In this document: one piece after another, positions 1 to 9,263 of the stretch
How the letters are laid out: every line of letters starts with the position of its first letter
Numbering within the stretch: position 1 is the stretch's first letter
Assembly (NCBI GenBank): GCA_964452775.1
Contig: CAYVQP010000010.1
Location: forward strand, 1-64,000
Direction of reading: 5' to 3'
Source of the DNA: JACKCB01 sp964452775
GTDB taxonomy: Bacteria; Chloroflexota; Anaerolineae; Promineifilales; Promineifilaceae
Length of the DNA: 64,000 bases
Made by a program: the position numbers and the translations under genes
The notes under the pieces: model-generated
Seen by the model: the letters and a program-made list of their open reading frames with translations, nothing else
Told to the model about the DNA's origin: nothing
Database searches by the model: none

Positions 1-2476
1 ATTCGTATTCGAGGTCGGTGCCGGTGGAGGTGTTGGTGAACTCGACCGGGTCGCCGTCCATCACCGGGCTGTTGCTGGTGAAACCGGCGGTGGGCGCGAC
101 GCCCGAGGAGCAGGCCGCGCCGGAGCCTAACAGACGGATGTCATCAACGTGCCAACCGTCCTCAGTTACACTGATGTCCGAATCCAGGCGGAAGCGAATA
201 CGGGCGTCCGGCTGGTTGTCCAGTTGCGGCACAGCCAGCGAGACTTCCTCCCAGGCGCTGGCGGCGCCGTCGAATGCAGCCACCGTCGTCCAGGTAGTAC
301 CGCCATTGTCGGAGACCTCCACATTGCAGAAGTCGTAGCCGCCCTCTGTGTCGCAGATTTGCCAGTATTCCAGGGTAACGCCGGTGTAGCCGGTCAGGTC
401 AATCACCGGGGAGGTGAGCGAGGTGTTTACGTTGTTGCCGTAATTGCCGCCGGGGCTGTCGGTCCAGGAGTGGGTGGGGCTGTGTGAGGCTTCGGTGGTG
501 ATGGCCCAGGGGCTTTGTGCGGTCCAACCAATGTTGCCGCCCTCCACGTCATCTTCAAAGGCCGTGCAAATCGGATCCAGCGCGAAGTCCAATTGTACCG
601 TGTCGAAGTCGAACAGGGCGACGCCGGTAACGGTCTGTGAGCCGTAGTTTTCCGCCGAGGCAGTGATGTCGTAGGTTCCGCTGATCACCTGGGTCTGATA
701 GAAGCCGGTGCCGGGATCCGTGGTAGTCTGGAACTGGTCGCCGATGGTGATCTCCGCTGCCAGGGGTTCATTGCTGCCGGCGTCGCGCACATAGCCCTCG
801 ATGGTGGGCGAGACGTTTGGATCAATGGTGAAGAGGAAGATGGCGGTGACGGGTCCCCAGGAGCTACTGGCGTCCTGTCCGCGCACGTAGATGATATGGC
901 GACCGGCAGTGAAGCCGGTAGTGTCAATCGTCGCCTCGACTGCTTCGTTTGTGCTATTGAAGTTGCCATCTGAGGCAGTCATGGGGAGCGGCGTGCCGCC
1001 ATCCCATGGGGGCGCATCTACGTAGTATTCCGCAGCAGTAATATTCTGCGAAGGTTCAGTCCCGTTGCTGTTGTTGGAGCGAGTGTCGTCAACGAAAGCC
1101 GTCAGCTCCACGGATGTGCCGGGAGGAGGGGCGCTGTTATCCAGCTCCAGGTCAACGGCCTCGGGGCCGGAGGGAGTCATGTACGGGGTGCGGGAACTCT
1201 TGGCGGCGTAGACCAGCGCCGGCAGGTTGTCAGGCAAGATAGTGTTCTCGAAGGTGCTGCAGCTCTGGAAGAAGTCCGTTCCCAGCTCGAAGGTATAAGC
1301 CGCCACGCCCAGATCGCCATAAGCGAAGTCGTCGGTGGTGCCGTCGGTCGGATAGAGTCCGATTGCTTGCTCCGGGAAGTAATCATTGAAGTAGGCCAAT
1401 CGCCGGCCCAAAGTCTGTAGGGCCGTGCCGTTCGGGGCCGGGTTGCTGGTGAAGCCCCAGGGCCAGAGAACCAGTTCGCTGTAGCTATGGATGTCCATAT
1501 AGACGCCGGTCGCGTCAACGGGAGCGGGATCGCTAAGCGGGTCGTCGCGTTGATCGGGGAAGGTCAGCCGCAAGTAATCCTGCACGGCTTGCACCTCCGG
1601 CTCGGAAGCGGGGCTGGCGCCGCGATAGGTCTCGCTGCACTGGCTGCCGCTGGAGCCGCCGCAGCAACCCCATTGGAACTCGAAGTTGCGATTCAGGTCC
1701 GCGCCGCGGTCATTCGTGTTAGCGCAGTAATTGTTGTTGGTGTTCTTGCGCCACAAGAGACCGGTCTCAGCCTGCTTTCGCCCGTCCGGATTGGTGTGCA
1801 GCATGAGGTGGATTTCATTGTAGTCCAGCAGCCAGGTGATATCCGCATCGGTGCCGTATCCGTTGATCAGGTACTCGGCAAAGCGAGTCATCAATTCAGC
1901 GGTGGTATATTCGCGGGCATGAATGGCCGAAGTGGCGAAGAGCGCCGGCTTGGGCCCGGCGATGGCGCTGTTGGTCAAACGCAGAACCATCATGTCATAG
2001 CCGGGAAGGCCTCCCGCTGCGGTCTTCTCCCAGCTATCGCCGGCGTCGATCCAGGTGGCTAACTGGGGGTAGTTGGCAGCCAGGGCTGCCGCCGTGGCGA
2101 AGGTCTCTTCGACGGTGCGGTAGCAGGGGAAGCCGGGAATGCCGCTCACCTGGCCGGGTAGGGGATGCCGCGGCCGGTTAATATCAGCCGTCATTTCCGT
2201 GTCAATCTCGACCCCAAAGCCGGCATCAACCAGCCAGTTATACTCAACCTGGTCAACGTCCACGACCAGAAAACCCTTGTTGTAGTCAACTGACCAGGGT
2301 TCTTTCCAGGCAGCCAGCTCCGCCACCATAGCGGGGTCGCTGAAGGTGGCGCGTACGACCCAGCGGTCGTATTGTGTGGCCTCAAAATCGCCGGCAGCCC
2401 CGGGGCGAGCGGCGACAGCCAGAAGCAGTGCGCCTGTCAGCAGGAACAGTAACAAGAACATAGACTTTCGCGACAT
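1..2476 (-). CDS. Secreted zinc carboxypeptidase (peptidase M14), 3' end outside window
   Basis: About 825 codons are present and the C-terminus lies beyond the left edge. The ATG at 2476 follows a good Shine-Dalgarno (GGAGAAGAG), and the first ~28 residues form a signal peptide (MSRKSMFLLLFLLTGALLLA). The M14 domain fills the first ~450 residues: zinc ligands His and Glu in SAIHARE, the DLNRNF arginine motif, the third ligand in DIHSYSE and the catalytic Glu in YTFELG are all visible, so the enzyme should be active. Downstream come beta-rich modules: a carboxypeptidase-regulatory-like segment, a MAM/immune-inhibitor-type segment (residues ~620-790) and the start of what looks like a PKD domain at the cut end. 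It probably digests peptides outside the cell. No protein-coding partner is adjacent on its upstream side apart from the co-directional gene at 2668-4293. Confidence 0.9.
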   Translation of the reverse strand, partial: MSRKSMFLLLFLLTGALLLAVAARPGAAGDFEATQYDRWVVRATFSDPAMVAELAAWKEPWSVDYNKGFLVVDVDQVEYNWLVDAGFGVEIDTEMTADINRPRHPLPGQVSGIPGFPCYRTVEETFATAAALAANYPQLATWIDAGDSWEKTAAGGLPGYDMMVLRLTNSAIAGPKPALFATSAIHAREYTTAELMTRFAEYLINGYGTDADITWLLDYNEIHLMLHTNPDGRKQAETGLLWRKNTNNNYCANTNDRGADLNRNFEFQWGCCGGSSGSQCSETYRGASPASEPEVQAVQDYLRLTFPDQRDDPLSDPAPVDATGVYMDIHSYSELVLWPWGFTSNPAPNGTALQTLGRRLAYFNDYFPEQAIGLYPTDGTTDDFAYGDLGVAAYTFELGTDFFQSCSTFENTILPDNLPALVYAAKSSRTPYMTPSGPEAVDLELDNSAPPPGTSVELTAFVDDTRSNNSNGTEPSQNITAAEYYVDAPPWDGGTPLPMTASDGNFNSTNEAVEATIDTTGFTAGRHIIYVRGQDASSSWGPVTAIFLFTIDPNVSPTIEGYVRDAGSNEPLAAEITIGDQFQTTTDPGTGFYQTQVISGTYDITASAENYGSQTVTGVALFDFDTVQLDFALDPICTAFEDDVEGGNIGWTAQSPWAITTEASHSPTHSWTDSPGGNYGNNVNTSLTSPVIDLTGYTGVTLEYWQICDTEGGYDFCNVEVSDNGGTTWTTVAAFDGAASAWEEVSLAVPQLDNQPDARIRFRLDSDISVTEDGWHVDDIRLLGSGAACSSGVAPTAGFTSNSPVMDGDPVEFTNTSTGTDLEYE

Positions 2477-2667
2477 CTCTTCTCCAAATCGTGCCTCTGC
2501 GTAAGGTGCTTCCGCAGAGATTGGCTCCAATAGGGGCCACTCGCCCGGCGTTGCCGGTATGTCACACCACGGGCGCCGGCAGAACGCATTGTGTTCTCAG
2601 GCGAGGAGCAGAGGATCAATTTCCCCGCTCGGTTCGCAATATAGCCCAATGTTTATGATGCGGCAAT

Positions 2668-4293
2668 TTATTCCACAAGATCCAAAAGCAGGCCCAGCCG
2701 GGCGGTGGCATCGCGAAACTCCCGCCACTGTTCGTGGGAAATCAGTACTGACAGGTCGCCCAGGCGCTCGCCCATATAGGCGCGTGTGCGCGGATCCGCC
2801 AGGAGCGTGTCGAGGATCTCCGGCTCCTGCACCCGCAGGACGAAAGCCTCCTGCAGCCGGCCTTCGACCCCTTTGGTTGCCCAACGCTCGATGGCCCGGC
2901 GCACACTGGTGGGTACTTCTCGGCCGCCGGCCTGGACGAGGAAGGCCAGCATCCGCTCGCTTGTGATGCCGGCGGCAATGGCCTGGGACAGCGAGCGCGG
3001 CGTAATGCGGTAGCGGTACGGGCGTTCCGCTTCATATGGCTCCGGCTCCGCGAAGCGCGCCGCTTGAAAGCGATAGTGGCGGTTCGCATTGTGTGGTACC
3101 AGCAGGGTGGCGTCCGGCTGCACCATCAGCGGCACACTGACGCTTTCTTCCACCGGCGGCTCGTGGGCCAGCCAACGCAGGGCGCGGTTGGCCAGCCGGT
3201 ATTTGTCTTCCGCGACCTCAACCAGGCCAAGCCAGTGCAGCGGGCCGGCGATCAGAAAATGCAGCAAGCGCCCTTCAACCAGATCCCAGTTGGCGAAGCC
3301 GGTGATATAGGCGTCGGCGGCCAGGTCGCGAATGTACCAGGTGTCGTAGTTGCCGTCCGGCCGCTGGAAGTCGGGCTTTAGTTGCCTGATGGCGGCGATA
3401 AGGCTCTCGATGGAATACCACGCTTCGTTGCGGGGCGCTGTTTCCAGCAGGATGGCGCGCGCTGCCAGCGGGTCATTGGACCAGCCGCTGCCTTCGCAGA
3501 CAATGCCCGGCGTATGCCGCAGCTCGTTGAAGCCGCTTTGTTGCCAGGCGCCGGCCAACGCGCGCAGCTGGCTCTCGCGCCCCAGTTGCAGCCACTCCAC
3601 GGCCGGGCGGGACGGCTTCAGGCCCTCGGGAGTCTGGCGCAGGAACTTTTGCTCGACTGCCAGACGGAGCAATAGCCGGAAACGGGCCGGGTTCGCATCT
3701 TGCAGGAAGGCGCTCACTTCTCCCGGCTCCTCGGTTGGTGGGCTTTCGCGTTGGGCCAGGGAGAGGATGGTGGTCAGGTCATCTACGGCGCTGGTCGGGG
3801 CCTGGGAGAAAGTTGCGGGCGGCGAGACAGGTGCGAAGGAAATGGAGCCGTCCTCCTCGCGAGCCGGAGCCGGCAGATTGTCGAGTAGTTCATGGGGTAC
3901 GAAGTAGAACTCCGCCAGGGTATCGCCGGCTTCATCAAAGCCGCGGAAAAGAAAGCCGCGGTACCAGAGCACTTCCGCCGGGCTGACGGGGTCGAACCAG
4001 GGTTCTTCCCGTTCCATCCGGCCGGGGCCCATCGTGCGAACTTCGCCGTGTTGGCGACTATAGGCCGCTACAGGCATACGTCCGCCGGCATCTACGAGCG
4101 CCTGCAGGGCGGCCGCCTCTTCCGGCTGGAGGTAGCGCATCTCCGTTTTCAGGTCCAGGCCGGCGAGTGTTTGGGCCAGCGCCCGCACGCAAGCCGGCTT
4201 GTCCAGGCCGGTGAGGTCCAGCTCCCACCATTCGCCGATAACGCGCAAGGTGATCAGTTCATGCTCGAATAGCGCTTGTTCCAGTGTACGCAT
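2668..4293 (-). CDS. Helicase-associated domain protein (XPB/Ssl2 N-terminal-like, Helicase_C_3)
   Basis: A 541-residue soluble protein without helicase motifs of its own. The C-terminal part (residues ~395-540, from VPLMVQPDATLLVP to the end) resembles the Helicase_C_3/XPB-Ssl2 N-terminal domain (PF13625) that is often a stand-alone gene in Actinobacteria and Chloroflexota. The N-terminal half has winged-helix-like segments (residues ~1-110 and ~190-260). A role in DNA or nucleoprotein handling is an inference from the domain only. It is transcribed toward the carboxypeptidase gene, with a 191-base gap that holds no other gene. A TATAAT hexamer on the minus strand (4367-4362) lies about 70 bases before the start and may be its promoter. 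Confidence 0.7.
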   Translation of the reverse strand: MRTLEQALFEHELITLRVIGEWWELDLTGLDKPACVRALAQTLAGLDLKTEMRYLQPEEAAALQALVDAGGRMPVAAYSRQHGEVRTMGPGRMEREEPWFDPVSPAEVLWYRGFLFRGFDEAGDTLAEFYFVPHELLDNLPAPAREEDGSISFAPVSPPATFSQAPTSAVDDLTTILSLAQRESPPTEEPGEVSAFLQDANPARFRLLLRLAVEQKFLRQTPEGLKPSRPAVEWLQLGRESQLRALAGAWQQSGFNELRHTPGIVCEGSGWSNDPLAARAILLETAPRNEAWYSIESLIAAIRQLKPDFQRPDGNYDTWYIRDLAADAYITGFANWDLVEGRLLHFLIAGPLHWLGLVEVAEDKYRLANRALRWLAHEPPVEESVSVPLMVQPDATLLVPHNANRHYRFQAARFAEPEPYEAERPYRYRITPRSLSQAIAAGITSERMLAFLVQAGGREVPTSVRRAIERWATKGVEGRLQEAFVLRVQEPEILDTLLADPRTRAYMGERLGDLSVLISHEQWREFRDATARLGLLLDLVE

Positions 4294-4469
4294 GTTAGTT
4301 GCCGGCTTACTTCAATAGGCGAAACCCGCTGTCGGAGGCGATTGACTTTGTTATGGAGCCGATTATAGCGGAGTTTGGCGTTGGATCAGCCTGCTGTTGC
4401 GCCCGTCAGTTGGCGGGCTAGTTGCAGGTGTTCAACCACAGTTGGCTCGCGTACCTCTGGAAGGGCAAA

Positions 4470-4497
4470 TTGCGCGACCGACTAAACGTGCTATACT
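4470..4497 (+). promoter_or_regulatory. Putative sigma-70-type promoter of the 4553-11048 operon
   Basis: TTGCGC (4470-4475), a 16-base spacer and TATACT (4492-4497) sit 55 bases before the first gene. The -10 is good and the -35 is weak. The rest of the 4294-4552 interval shows no gene. Confidence 0.4.
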
Positions 4498-4552
4498 CAG
4501 CCCGAACCTATGTTACGTCAACCTAGAAGGGAGGTAGTGAGTTCCTATAGGG

Positions 4553-4825
4553 ATGATGTCTCGTGCTGAAGTACCCAAAATCCAGGAAACTGATGTGCTC
4601 GTCCGGCAAATAGCGGGCCAGATCAGGCTGCATCGTTGGCAGGAACCGGCGGCGCTATTGTTGCGGGCCGGGCAGCCTCTGGCCTTAATCATGGGCCAGC
4701 TCCTCCTGCTGGGCCAGCCGGCGCTGTCGCTGGTGTGGCCGTATCACTCCATTGGCCGGCTGGCGGAAGTGCTTGAAGACCGGCGCGCCTACCAAACCCT
4801 TGTCGAACTGCTGGAGGCCGGATAG
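4553..4825 (+). CDS. Small uncharacterised protein, first gene of membrane/ASKHA operon
   Basis: A 90-residue protein with an amphipathic, Leu-rich helical middle (LRAGQPLALIMGQLLLLGQPALSLVW) that is too polar at its ends to be called a clear membrane segment. I do not recognise a family. Support for it being real is positional: it follows a promoter-like sequence and its stop lies four bases before the next start. The Shine-Dalgarno-like GGGAGG at 4529-4534 is about 20 bases upstream, which is far; a second ATG at 4556 is possible. It may regulate or assist the membrane proteins encoded after it, but that is a guess. Confidence 0.55.
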   Translation: MMSRAEVPKIQETDVLVRQIAGQIRLHRWQEPAALLLRAGQPLALIMGQLLLLGQPALSLVWPYHSIGRLAEVLEDRRAYQTLVELLEAG

Positions 4826-4829
4826 GGCG

Positions 4830-5585
4830 ATGGATGAGATCGCCGGTCTGACAATCTCAATCATACTCGTTGTGCTGGCGCTGATGCTGCTGTCCATGCG
4901 GCGCATCCAGCAGGGCCGGCAATTCGGCCTGCGTTCGCTGCCGTTCGTCGGAAACATCCGCCAACAAATAAGCCTTTCGGCAGAGCGAGGCGGCCTGCTG
5001 AACGTGACGCTTGGGCGGGCCGGCCTGACGGGAGCCGGCGGGCCGGTCAGCGTGACGGCCCTAATCCTGAAAGAGCAATTGGTCGAGGAGAGCAACTGTT
5101 TTGATGTGCCGTCTGTCGTTTCCAGCGGCGATGGAACGCTGTACGTTGCCAGTGGGGGAGGCAGACCGCCGGCGCGTGGGAATGACCGCCCGGGCAACGC
5201 TATGGAACGGACGCTGTTCCTGGCCCCGGCGGATAGCCCGATGAGCTACGGGGCCGGGGTGACCTGGCTGCTGAATGAAGAATGCACAGCCAACAGCGTG
5301 GCAGTGGGCCGGCTGGGAAGCGAGCTTGGCCTCATTGCCGAGACTGCTCTACGGGGGAAGATGCGCCATTTTGCCGGCCTGGACGACCCAACTGCCATGG
5401 CGATAGCCACGGCGACGACGGACGATGCCCTGCTCGGTGAGGAGCTGTTTGCCGCGCCCACGTATTTCAGCCTGACCCTGGCCAGACTGGCCAGTTTGCG
5501 CGTTCAGGACGCGCTGCGCTGGCTGGTCGCGATTGCCTTGCTGATCGTTGTGGCGCTGCGGCTGCTCGGGGTAGTTTCCGGATGA
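4830..5585 (+). CDS. Uncharacterised protein with N- and C-terminal membrane segments
   Basis: 251 residues from ATG 4830. The reading frame is open further upstream to 4752, but that part overlaps the preceding gene, and the ATG at 4830 comes right after its stop with GGAGG-like bases upstream, so I chose 4830. One membrane helix lies at residues ~5-22 (LTISIILVVLALMLLSM) and another near the C-terminus (LRWLVAIALLIVVALRLLGVV). The middle is a soluble domain with Gly-rich turns and ERGGLLNVTLG-type strands. It faintly resembles DUF6754-type proteins of Chloroflexota, which I could not verify. It overlaps the next gene by ATGA (5582-5585), which implies translational coupling. Confidence 0.75.
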   Translation: MDEIAGLTISIILVVLALMLLSMRRIQQGRQFGLRSLPFVGNIRQQISLSAERGGLLNVTLGRAGLTGAGGPVSVTALILKEQLVEESNCFDVPSVVSSGDGTLYVASGGGRPPARGNDRPGNAMERTLFLAPADSPMSYGAGVTWLLNEECTANSVAVGRLGSELGLIAETALRGKMRHFAGLDDPTAMAIATATTDDALLGEELFAAPTYFSLTLARLASLRVQDALRWLVAIALLIVVALRLLGVVSG

Positions 5586-6187
5586 AGGCGATCGGGGGCC
5601 GGTTGCCGGTTGTTATCGCGCTCATATTTGGCTGGTTGACGCTGATCGGCCTGCTTTTCTGGCCGGAGCTGGGCAACGTTGTTCTGGGTTGGGCCGCGTT
5701 GCTGGCGGCGGCGGCGCTCCTCCTGGGTGTCGCCAATCTGGCTCTGGTGCACCTGAAGCGGGCGCGGCGAAATTTCTACAGTGTGGCCCTGCTGATCAGC
5801 ATGGCGCTGGTGTTTGCGCTGGCGATCTCCGACGCATTGGGTCTAACTGACAATTACGTGGCCGGCGTTTTCAACCTGGTGCAGGTCCCGCTGGAAGCCG
5901 GGCTGGCTTCGTTGCTGGCTTTTTTCCTGCTGTTCATTGGCTTCAGGCTGCTCCAAAAGCGGCGCTCTATGTGGTCGGCGCTGTTCTTGCTGTCGGCGCT
6001 GTTCACATTGATCGCGCGCGGGCCGCTGCCGGCCGGCTTGCACGAGCTGTTGGACCCGGCGCGACAGTTGTTTGAAACGCTCTTCGTGTCCGCCGGCGTG
6101 CGCGGCATCCTGATTGGTGTGGCCCTGGGCGCGATCACGTTGGGAGTGCGGCTGCTGATTGGCCTGGAACGGCCCTACAACAAGTGA
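5582..6187 (+). CDS. Polytopic membrane protein, uncharacterised
   Basis: 201 residues with about six predicted membrane helices: LPVVIALIFGWLTLIGLLFW, VVLGWAALLAAAALLLGVANLAL, NFYSVALLISMALVFALAI, VPLEAGLASLLAFFLLFIGF, SMWSALFLLSALFTLIA and GILIGVALGAITLGVRLLIG. Loops are short and there are no recognisable catalytic motifs. Its start overlaps the preceding stop (ATGA) and the next gene starts five bases after its stop, so the proteins are very likely made together and may form one membrane complex. I do not recognise the family. Confidence 0.75.
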   Translation: MKAIGGRLPVVIALIFGWLTLIGLLFWPELGNVVLGWAALLAAAALLLGVANLALVHLKRARRNFYSVALLISMALVFALAISDALGLTDNYVAGVFNLVQVPLEAGLASLLAFFLLFIGFRLLQKRRSMWSALFLLSALFTLIARGPLPAGLHELLDPARQLFETLFVSAGVRGILIGVALGAITLGVRLLIGLERPYNK

Positions 6188-6191
6188 GTTA

Positions 6192-8627
6192 ATGATTCTC
6201 TGTCCGGAATGTGGGGCGCATAGCCCGGAAGAAAGCGTCTACTGCGACAATTGCGGCGCCACGTTGTTACCGGCCGGCGCGACCGGCGTCGGTTCGGCAA
6301 TTTCCGGCGGCGGCAATACAGAGTCCCGAAAACTCGACCCTGCCTCACTGGTCCAGCGCAGCGCGCGCGAAAAGACGCCGGAGTGGCTAAAGGCGCTTGA
6401 AGATCCCTGGGATGAAGGGTTGATTGCTCAGAGCGCAACATCTCCGGCAGACGAGGATCCCCTGGTGCCGCACTGGTTGCGCGGGCCGGAGTTTGAGGCC
6501 CCGTTGGCTGCCGACGGCTCCGCGGGAGGTGCACCGGAGCCGGCCGGCCCCGGCGAAATCCCAATATGGTTGCGCGAATTTGATTTGCCGCCCGACGGGC
6601 AGCCGGCCGGCGCTGAACAGAACGGTGACGGTTTAACGCCGAAATGGTTGGCGCACCTGGAGCCGGACCAGACCTTCGCGGACGAGACCGGGGCCGATGA
6701 AGCAGCTGCAGATGGCGCGCCGGAGCCGGCGGAGATAGTTGATGCCGGGCTGTTGGCGGCCGCGATCACGCGGGCGCCCGAAGAACAGCCGGAAGCAATG
6801 TCGGCAATGGACAGCGCACCATCCGAGACAGTGGAGCCGGAGGAAAGCGTTGAGCCTGCGCAATCAATTCCTGAATGGCTGCGCGTTCTCGATATCGCCG
6901 CCATCCAGGCTACTCTCCTTTCACCGGCTGAGGCTCGCGAACTGGGGTTGATGCAGCCGGAGGTTCCTGAACCTGCGGCGGCAGATGAACTCCCGGCAGC
7001 GATGGGCGAGGAGCCTGAGTTGGAGCCAGAGAACGAACGGGCTGAGCCGGCTAGTGTGAATGACGCCCCGGTGGATGGCGTCGCGGAAGCAAGCGTGGCC
7101 GCGGCGATCCACGAGGAGGAGGTGGACGAATTTAGCGCCTGGCTGCGCGCCCTGACGATGACCGCTGCGGTGCGCGGCGTTGCCGCGTCGCAAAGTAATG
7201 CAGCAGGCCCGGTGGACGAGAGGTCACGGCTGCTGGCTGAAGTGGATGAGCTTTTCTATGGCGCATCCGGCGCTGCAGACGAGATGGAAACCGTTGACCC
7301 GCTTCCTCAATGGCTGGATGAGGTCTTACGTTCGGTTGATGAGTTCTCCGGAGAAGGGGATGCGGCGGCAATTGTAGCCGGCGAAGCCTGGCTCGATGAG
7401 GGCGGCGGTTTGCCGGCTGATGGGCGGCCGGGAGCAGGGACGACTCTGGCAGGAGCGGCCATGCTGGCTGCCGGCGGGGCTTTGGTCGGCGAGCGCAACG
7501 GCGCCCCGGCGCCGGGCGTTGACGCCGCCGGATTGGTGGAGGCGGAATTGCCCGAGTGGCTGGCAGTCGCCGGTCAGGAAGCATTTCCGGAGATGGGTCG
7601 CCTCGCGGCGGCAACTGCGGTGGCTGAGCGCGGGCCGCTGGCGGGGATTCCCGGCGTACTGGAACGGGAGCCGGAGGTGTACGAGCTGCAGCCGGCCGGT
7701 GTAGCTGCTGAGCCAGCGCTCTCGCCGGAGCAACGTCAGCAGCTCGCTGTTCTGCAGCAACTCGGTGTAGCGGAACAGGAGCCGGTTGCCGGAACGACGC
7801 AGCCTGGTCACCGTCAGTTGTCTGCCTGGCTGCAGCCGGTGGTGGCTCTGCTGCTGCTTGCCGTTATCGTGATTGGCTTGCTGTATCCCCGGCCGGTGGA
7901 GATCGTCCCTTCGGCTATGGCGGCGGCCGAAACACTATCGGCCGCGGTAGCGGCGACGGCCGGCCGGCCGGTGCTGGTCGCATTTGAGTATTCCCCGGCG
8001 ATGGCCGGCGAACTGTCGCCGTTGGCCGGCGTCTTGCTGGCGGATCTGGCAGCCAACGGCAGCGCCGCCTTGTTGGTCAGCCAGTCCGCGGCCGGCATTA
8101 CGTTGGGCGAGAATCTGGCCGCTCAGACTGCCGGCTTGTCCAGTAGCAGCGTGGGCTATTTGCCGGGGGAAGTGATTGGATTGCGCCAACTGGCCGGCTG
8201 CCTGAGCGACCCGGCCGCATGTGAGACGCTGGCCGGTGAGCCGGTGGATGAAAGCCTGAAGCAACAACTGGCCGGGGTAGCGTTAATCGTGGTCCTGGCG
8301 GCCGATCGGGACGGGCTGGTGAGCTGGGTTGAGCAGGTTAGTCCGGTCGTTGACGCGCCAATGCATGCCGGCGTGACCCAGGCCGCGGCGCCGCTGGCGG
8401 CACCGTACCAGGGTAGCGGGCAGCTGGCGAGCGTGCTGGCCGGCTATCCGGCAGCTGTTGCTTATGAGCAATTGATGCGGGGAGCGGAAGCTGCGCTCGG
8501 TCCGATTGCGTCGCAAGCATGGGCGTATACGTTGGCGCTCTGGCTGGGAGTGGGCGTGCTGGTTGCCGGCGCGATCTATTGGCTGGCGGGTAAGGCGAAA
8601 CGCCGAGGCGGAGGCAGCGCGCAATGA
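6192..8627 (+). CDS. Zinc-ribbon membrane protein with repeated P-x-W-L motifs
   Basis: 811 residues from ATG 6192 (the frame is open back to 6159 but that overlaps the upstream gene). Residues 4-21 form a CPEC...CDNC zinc ribbon. Residues ~55-545 are acidic, Ala/Glu/Pro-rich and probably disordered, yet carry a short motif at intervals: PEWL 63, PHWL 93, PIWL 124, PKWL 150, PEWL 227, SAWL 315, PQWL 372, PEWL 454 and SAWL 544, usually followed by hydrophobic residues. A membrane helix follows (~549-565), then a ~210-residue extracytoplasmic domain and a last helix (~786-802) with a basic tail. The spacing suggests an array of docking peptides for a partner protein. No known family is recognised. 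ATGA overlap with the next gene. Confidence 0.75.
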   Translation: MILCPECGAHSPEESVYCDNCGATLLPAGATGVGSAISGGGNTESRKLDPASLVQRSAREKTPEWLKALEDPWDEGLIAQSATSPADEDPLVPHWLRGPEFEAPLAADGSAGGAPEPAGPGEIPIWLREFDLPPDGQPAGAEQNGDGLTPKWLAHLEPDQTFADETGADEAAADGAPEPAEIVDAGLLAAAITRAPEEQPEAMSAMDSAPSETVEPEESVEPAQSIPEWLRVLDIAAIQATLLSPAEARELGLMQPEVPEPAAADELPAAMGEEPELEPENERAEPASVNDAPVDGVAEASVAAAIHEEEVDEFSAWLRALTMTAAVRGVAASQSNAAGPVDERSRLLAEVDELFYGASGAADEMETVDPLPQWLDEVLRSVDEFSGEGDAAAIVAGEAWLDEGGGLPADGRPGAGTTLAGAAMLAAGGALVGERNGAPAPGVDAAGLVEAELPEWLAVAGQEAFPEMGRLAAATAVAERGPLAGIPGVLEREPEVYELQPAGVAAEPALSPEQRQQLAVLQQLGVAEQEPVAGTTQPGHRQLSAWLQPVVALLLLAVIVIGLLYPRPVEIVPSAMAAAETLSAAVAATAGRPVLVAFEYSPAMAGELSPLAGVLLADLAANGSAALLVSQSAAGITLGENLAAQTAGLSSSSVGYLPGEVIGLRQLAGCLSDPAACETLAGEPVDESLKQQLAGVALIVVLAADRDGLVSWVEQVSPVVDAPMHAGVTQAAAPLAAPYQGSGQLASVLAGYPAAVAYEQLMRGAEAALGPIASQAWAYTLALWLGVGVLVAGAIYWLAGKAKRRGGGSAQ

Positions 8628-9259
8628 CCGGAGCGATTGGCCTGCTGGTCGGCTTCGTGCTGACGCTGTTTATCTTCAGCTACGTTGTCAAGGACACTGC
8701 GCTCTATCGCCTGGCGGTTCACATCTTGTTGGGCGTTACATCCGCCTACGCGGCCGTGATTGTAGTGCAGCGGATCTTTGCGCCGATTGTGCGCCAGTTC
8801 GTCAGCGATCCGTTGAGCCTGGAAAGTCTATTGTGGCTGGTTCCGCTGCTGCTTGCTCTGCTGTTGCTGCTGAGAATGGTCAGGCCATCGGCCTGGCCCG
8901 GCAAAGGTGCGGTCGGCGCGCTGATTGGCGTTGGCGCGGCGGTGGGAGTTGTGGGCGCGATTGCGGGGACATTGCTGCCGCAGATTATGGCCTCGGGCGG
9001 GGAAGGGCCGCTGGTGATGATCGGTGCCGCGCTGATGACCATTTGCACCTTGCTTTATTTTCAGTTTACGGGACCGGCTAATGAGCAGGGAAACATTGTG
9101 ACGCCCCCCTGGCGGCGCGCGCTTTCTCTGGTAGGGAGCGGCGTGCTGGCTCTGACGTTCGGCGCACTGTTTGCCGCGTTGCTGAGCACAAGCCTGGCAT
9201 TGCTGGTCGAACGCGTAAACTACTATTTGAGCGGATTACTTGCTTTAATAGGAGCCTGA
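8624..9259 (+). CDS. Polytopic membrane protein, uncharacterised
   Basis: 211 residues with six to seven hydrophobic helices, beginning with GAIGLLVGFVLTLFIFSYVV and ending with YYLSGLLALIGA. The start overlaps the zinc-ribbon gene by four bases, and the stop lies four bases before the ASKHA gene. No charged catalytic cluster or transporter signature is visible. Its tight packing between a motif-rich membrane protein and an ATPase suggests it is part of the same complex. Confidence 0.75.
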   Translation: MTGAIGLLVGFVLTLFIFSYVVKDTALYRLAVHILLGVTSAYAAVIVVQRIFAPIVRQFVSDPLSLESLLWLVPLLLALLLLLRMVRPSAWPGKGAVGALIGVGAAVGVVGAIAGTLLPQIMASGGEGPLVMIGAALMTICTLLYFQFTGPANEQGNIVTPPWRRALSLVGSGVLALTFGALFAALLSTSLALLVERVNYYLSGLLALIGA

Positions 9260-9263
9260 GCTT

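Noticed and set aside
1..2060. Plus-strand reading frames of 60-190 codons
   Set aside because: They are antisense to the M14 carboxypeptidase, whose motifs are complete on the minus strand.
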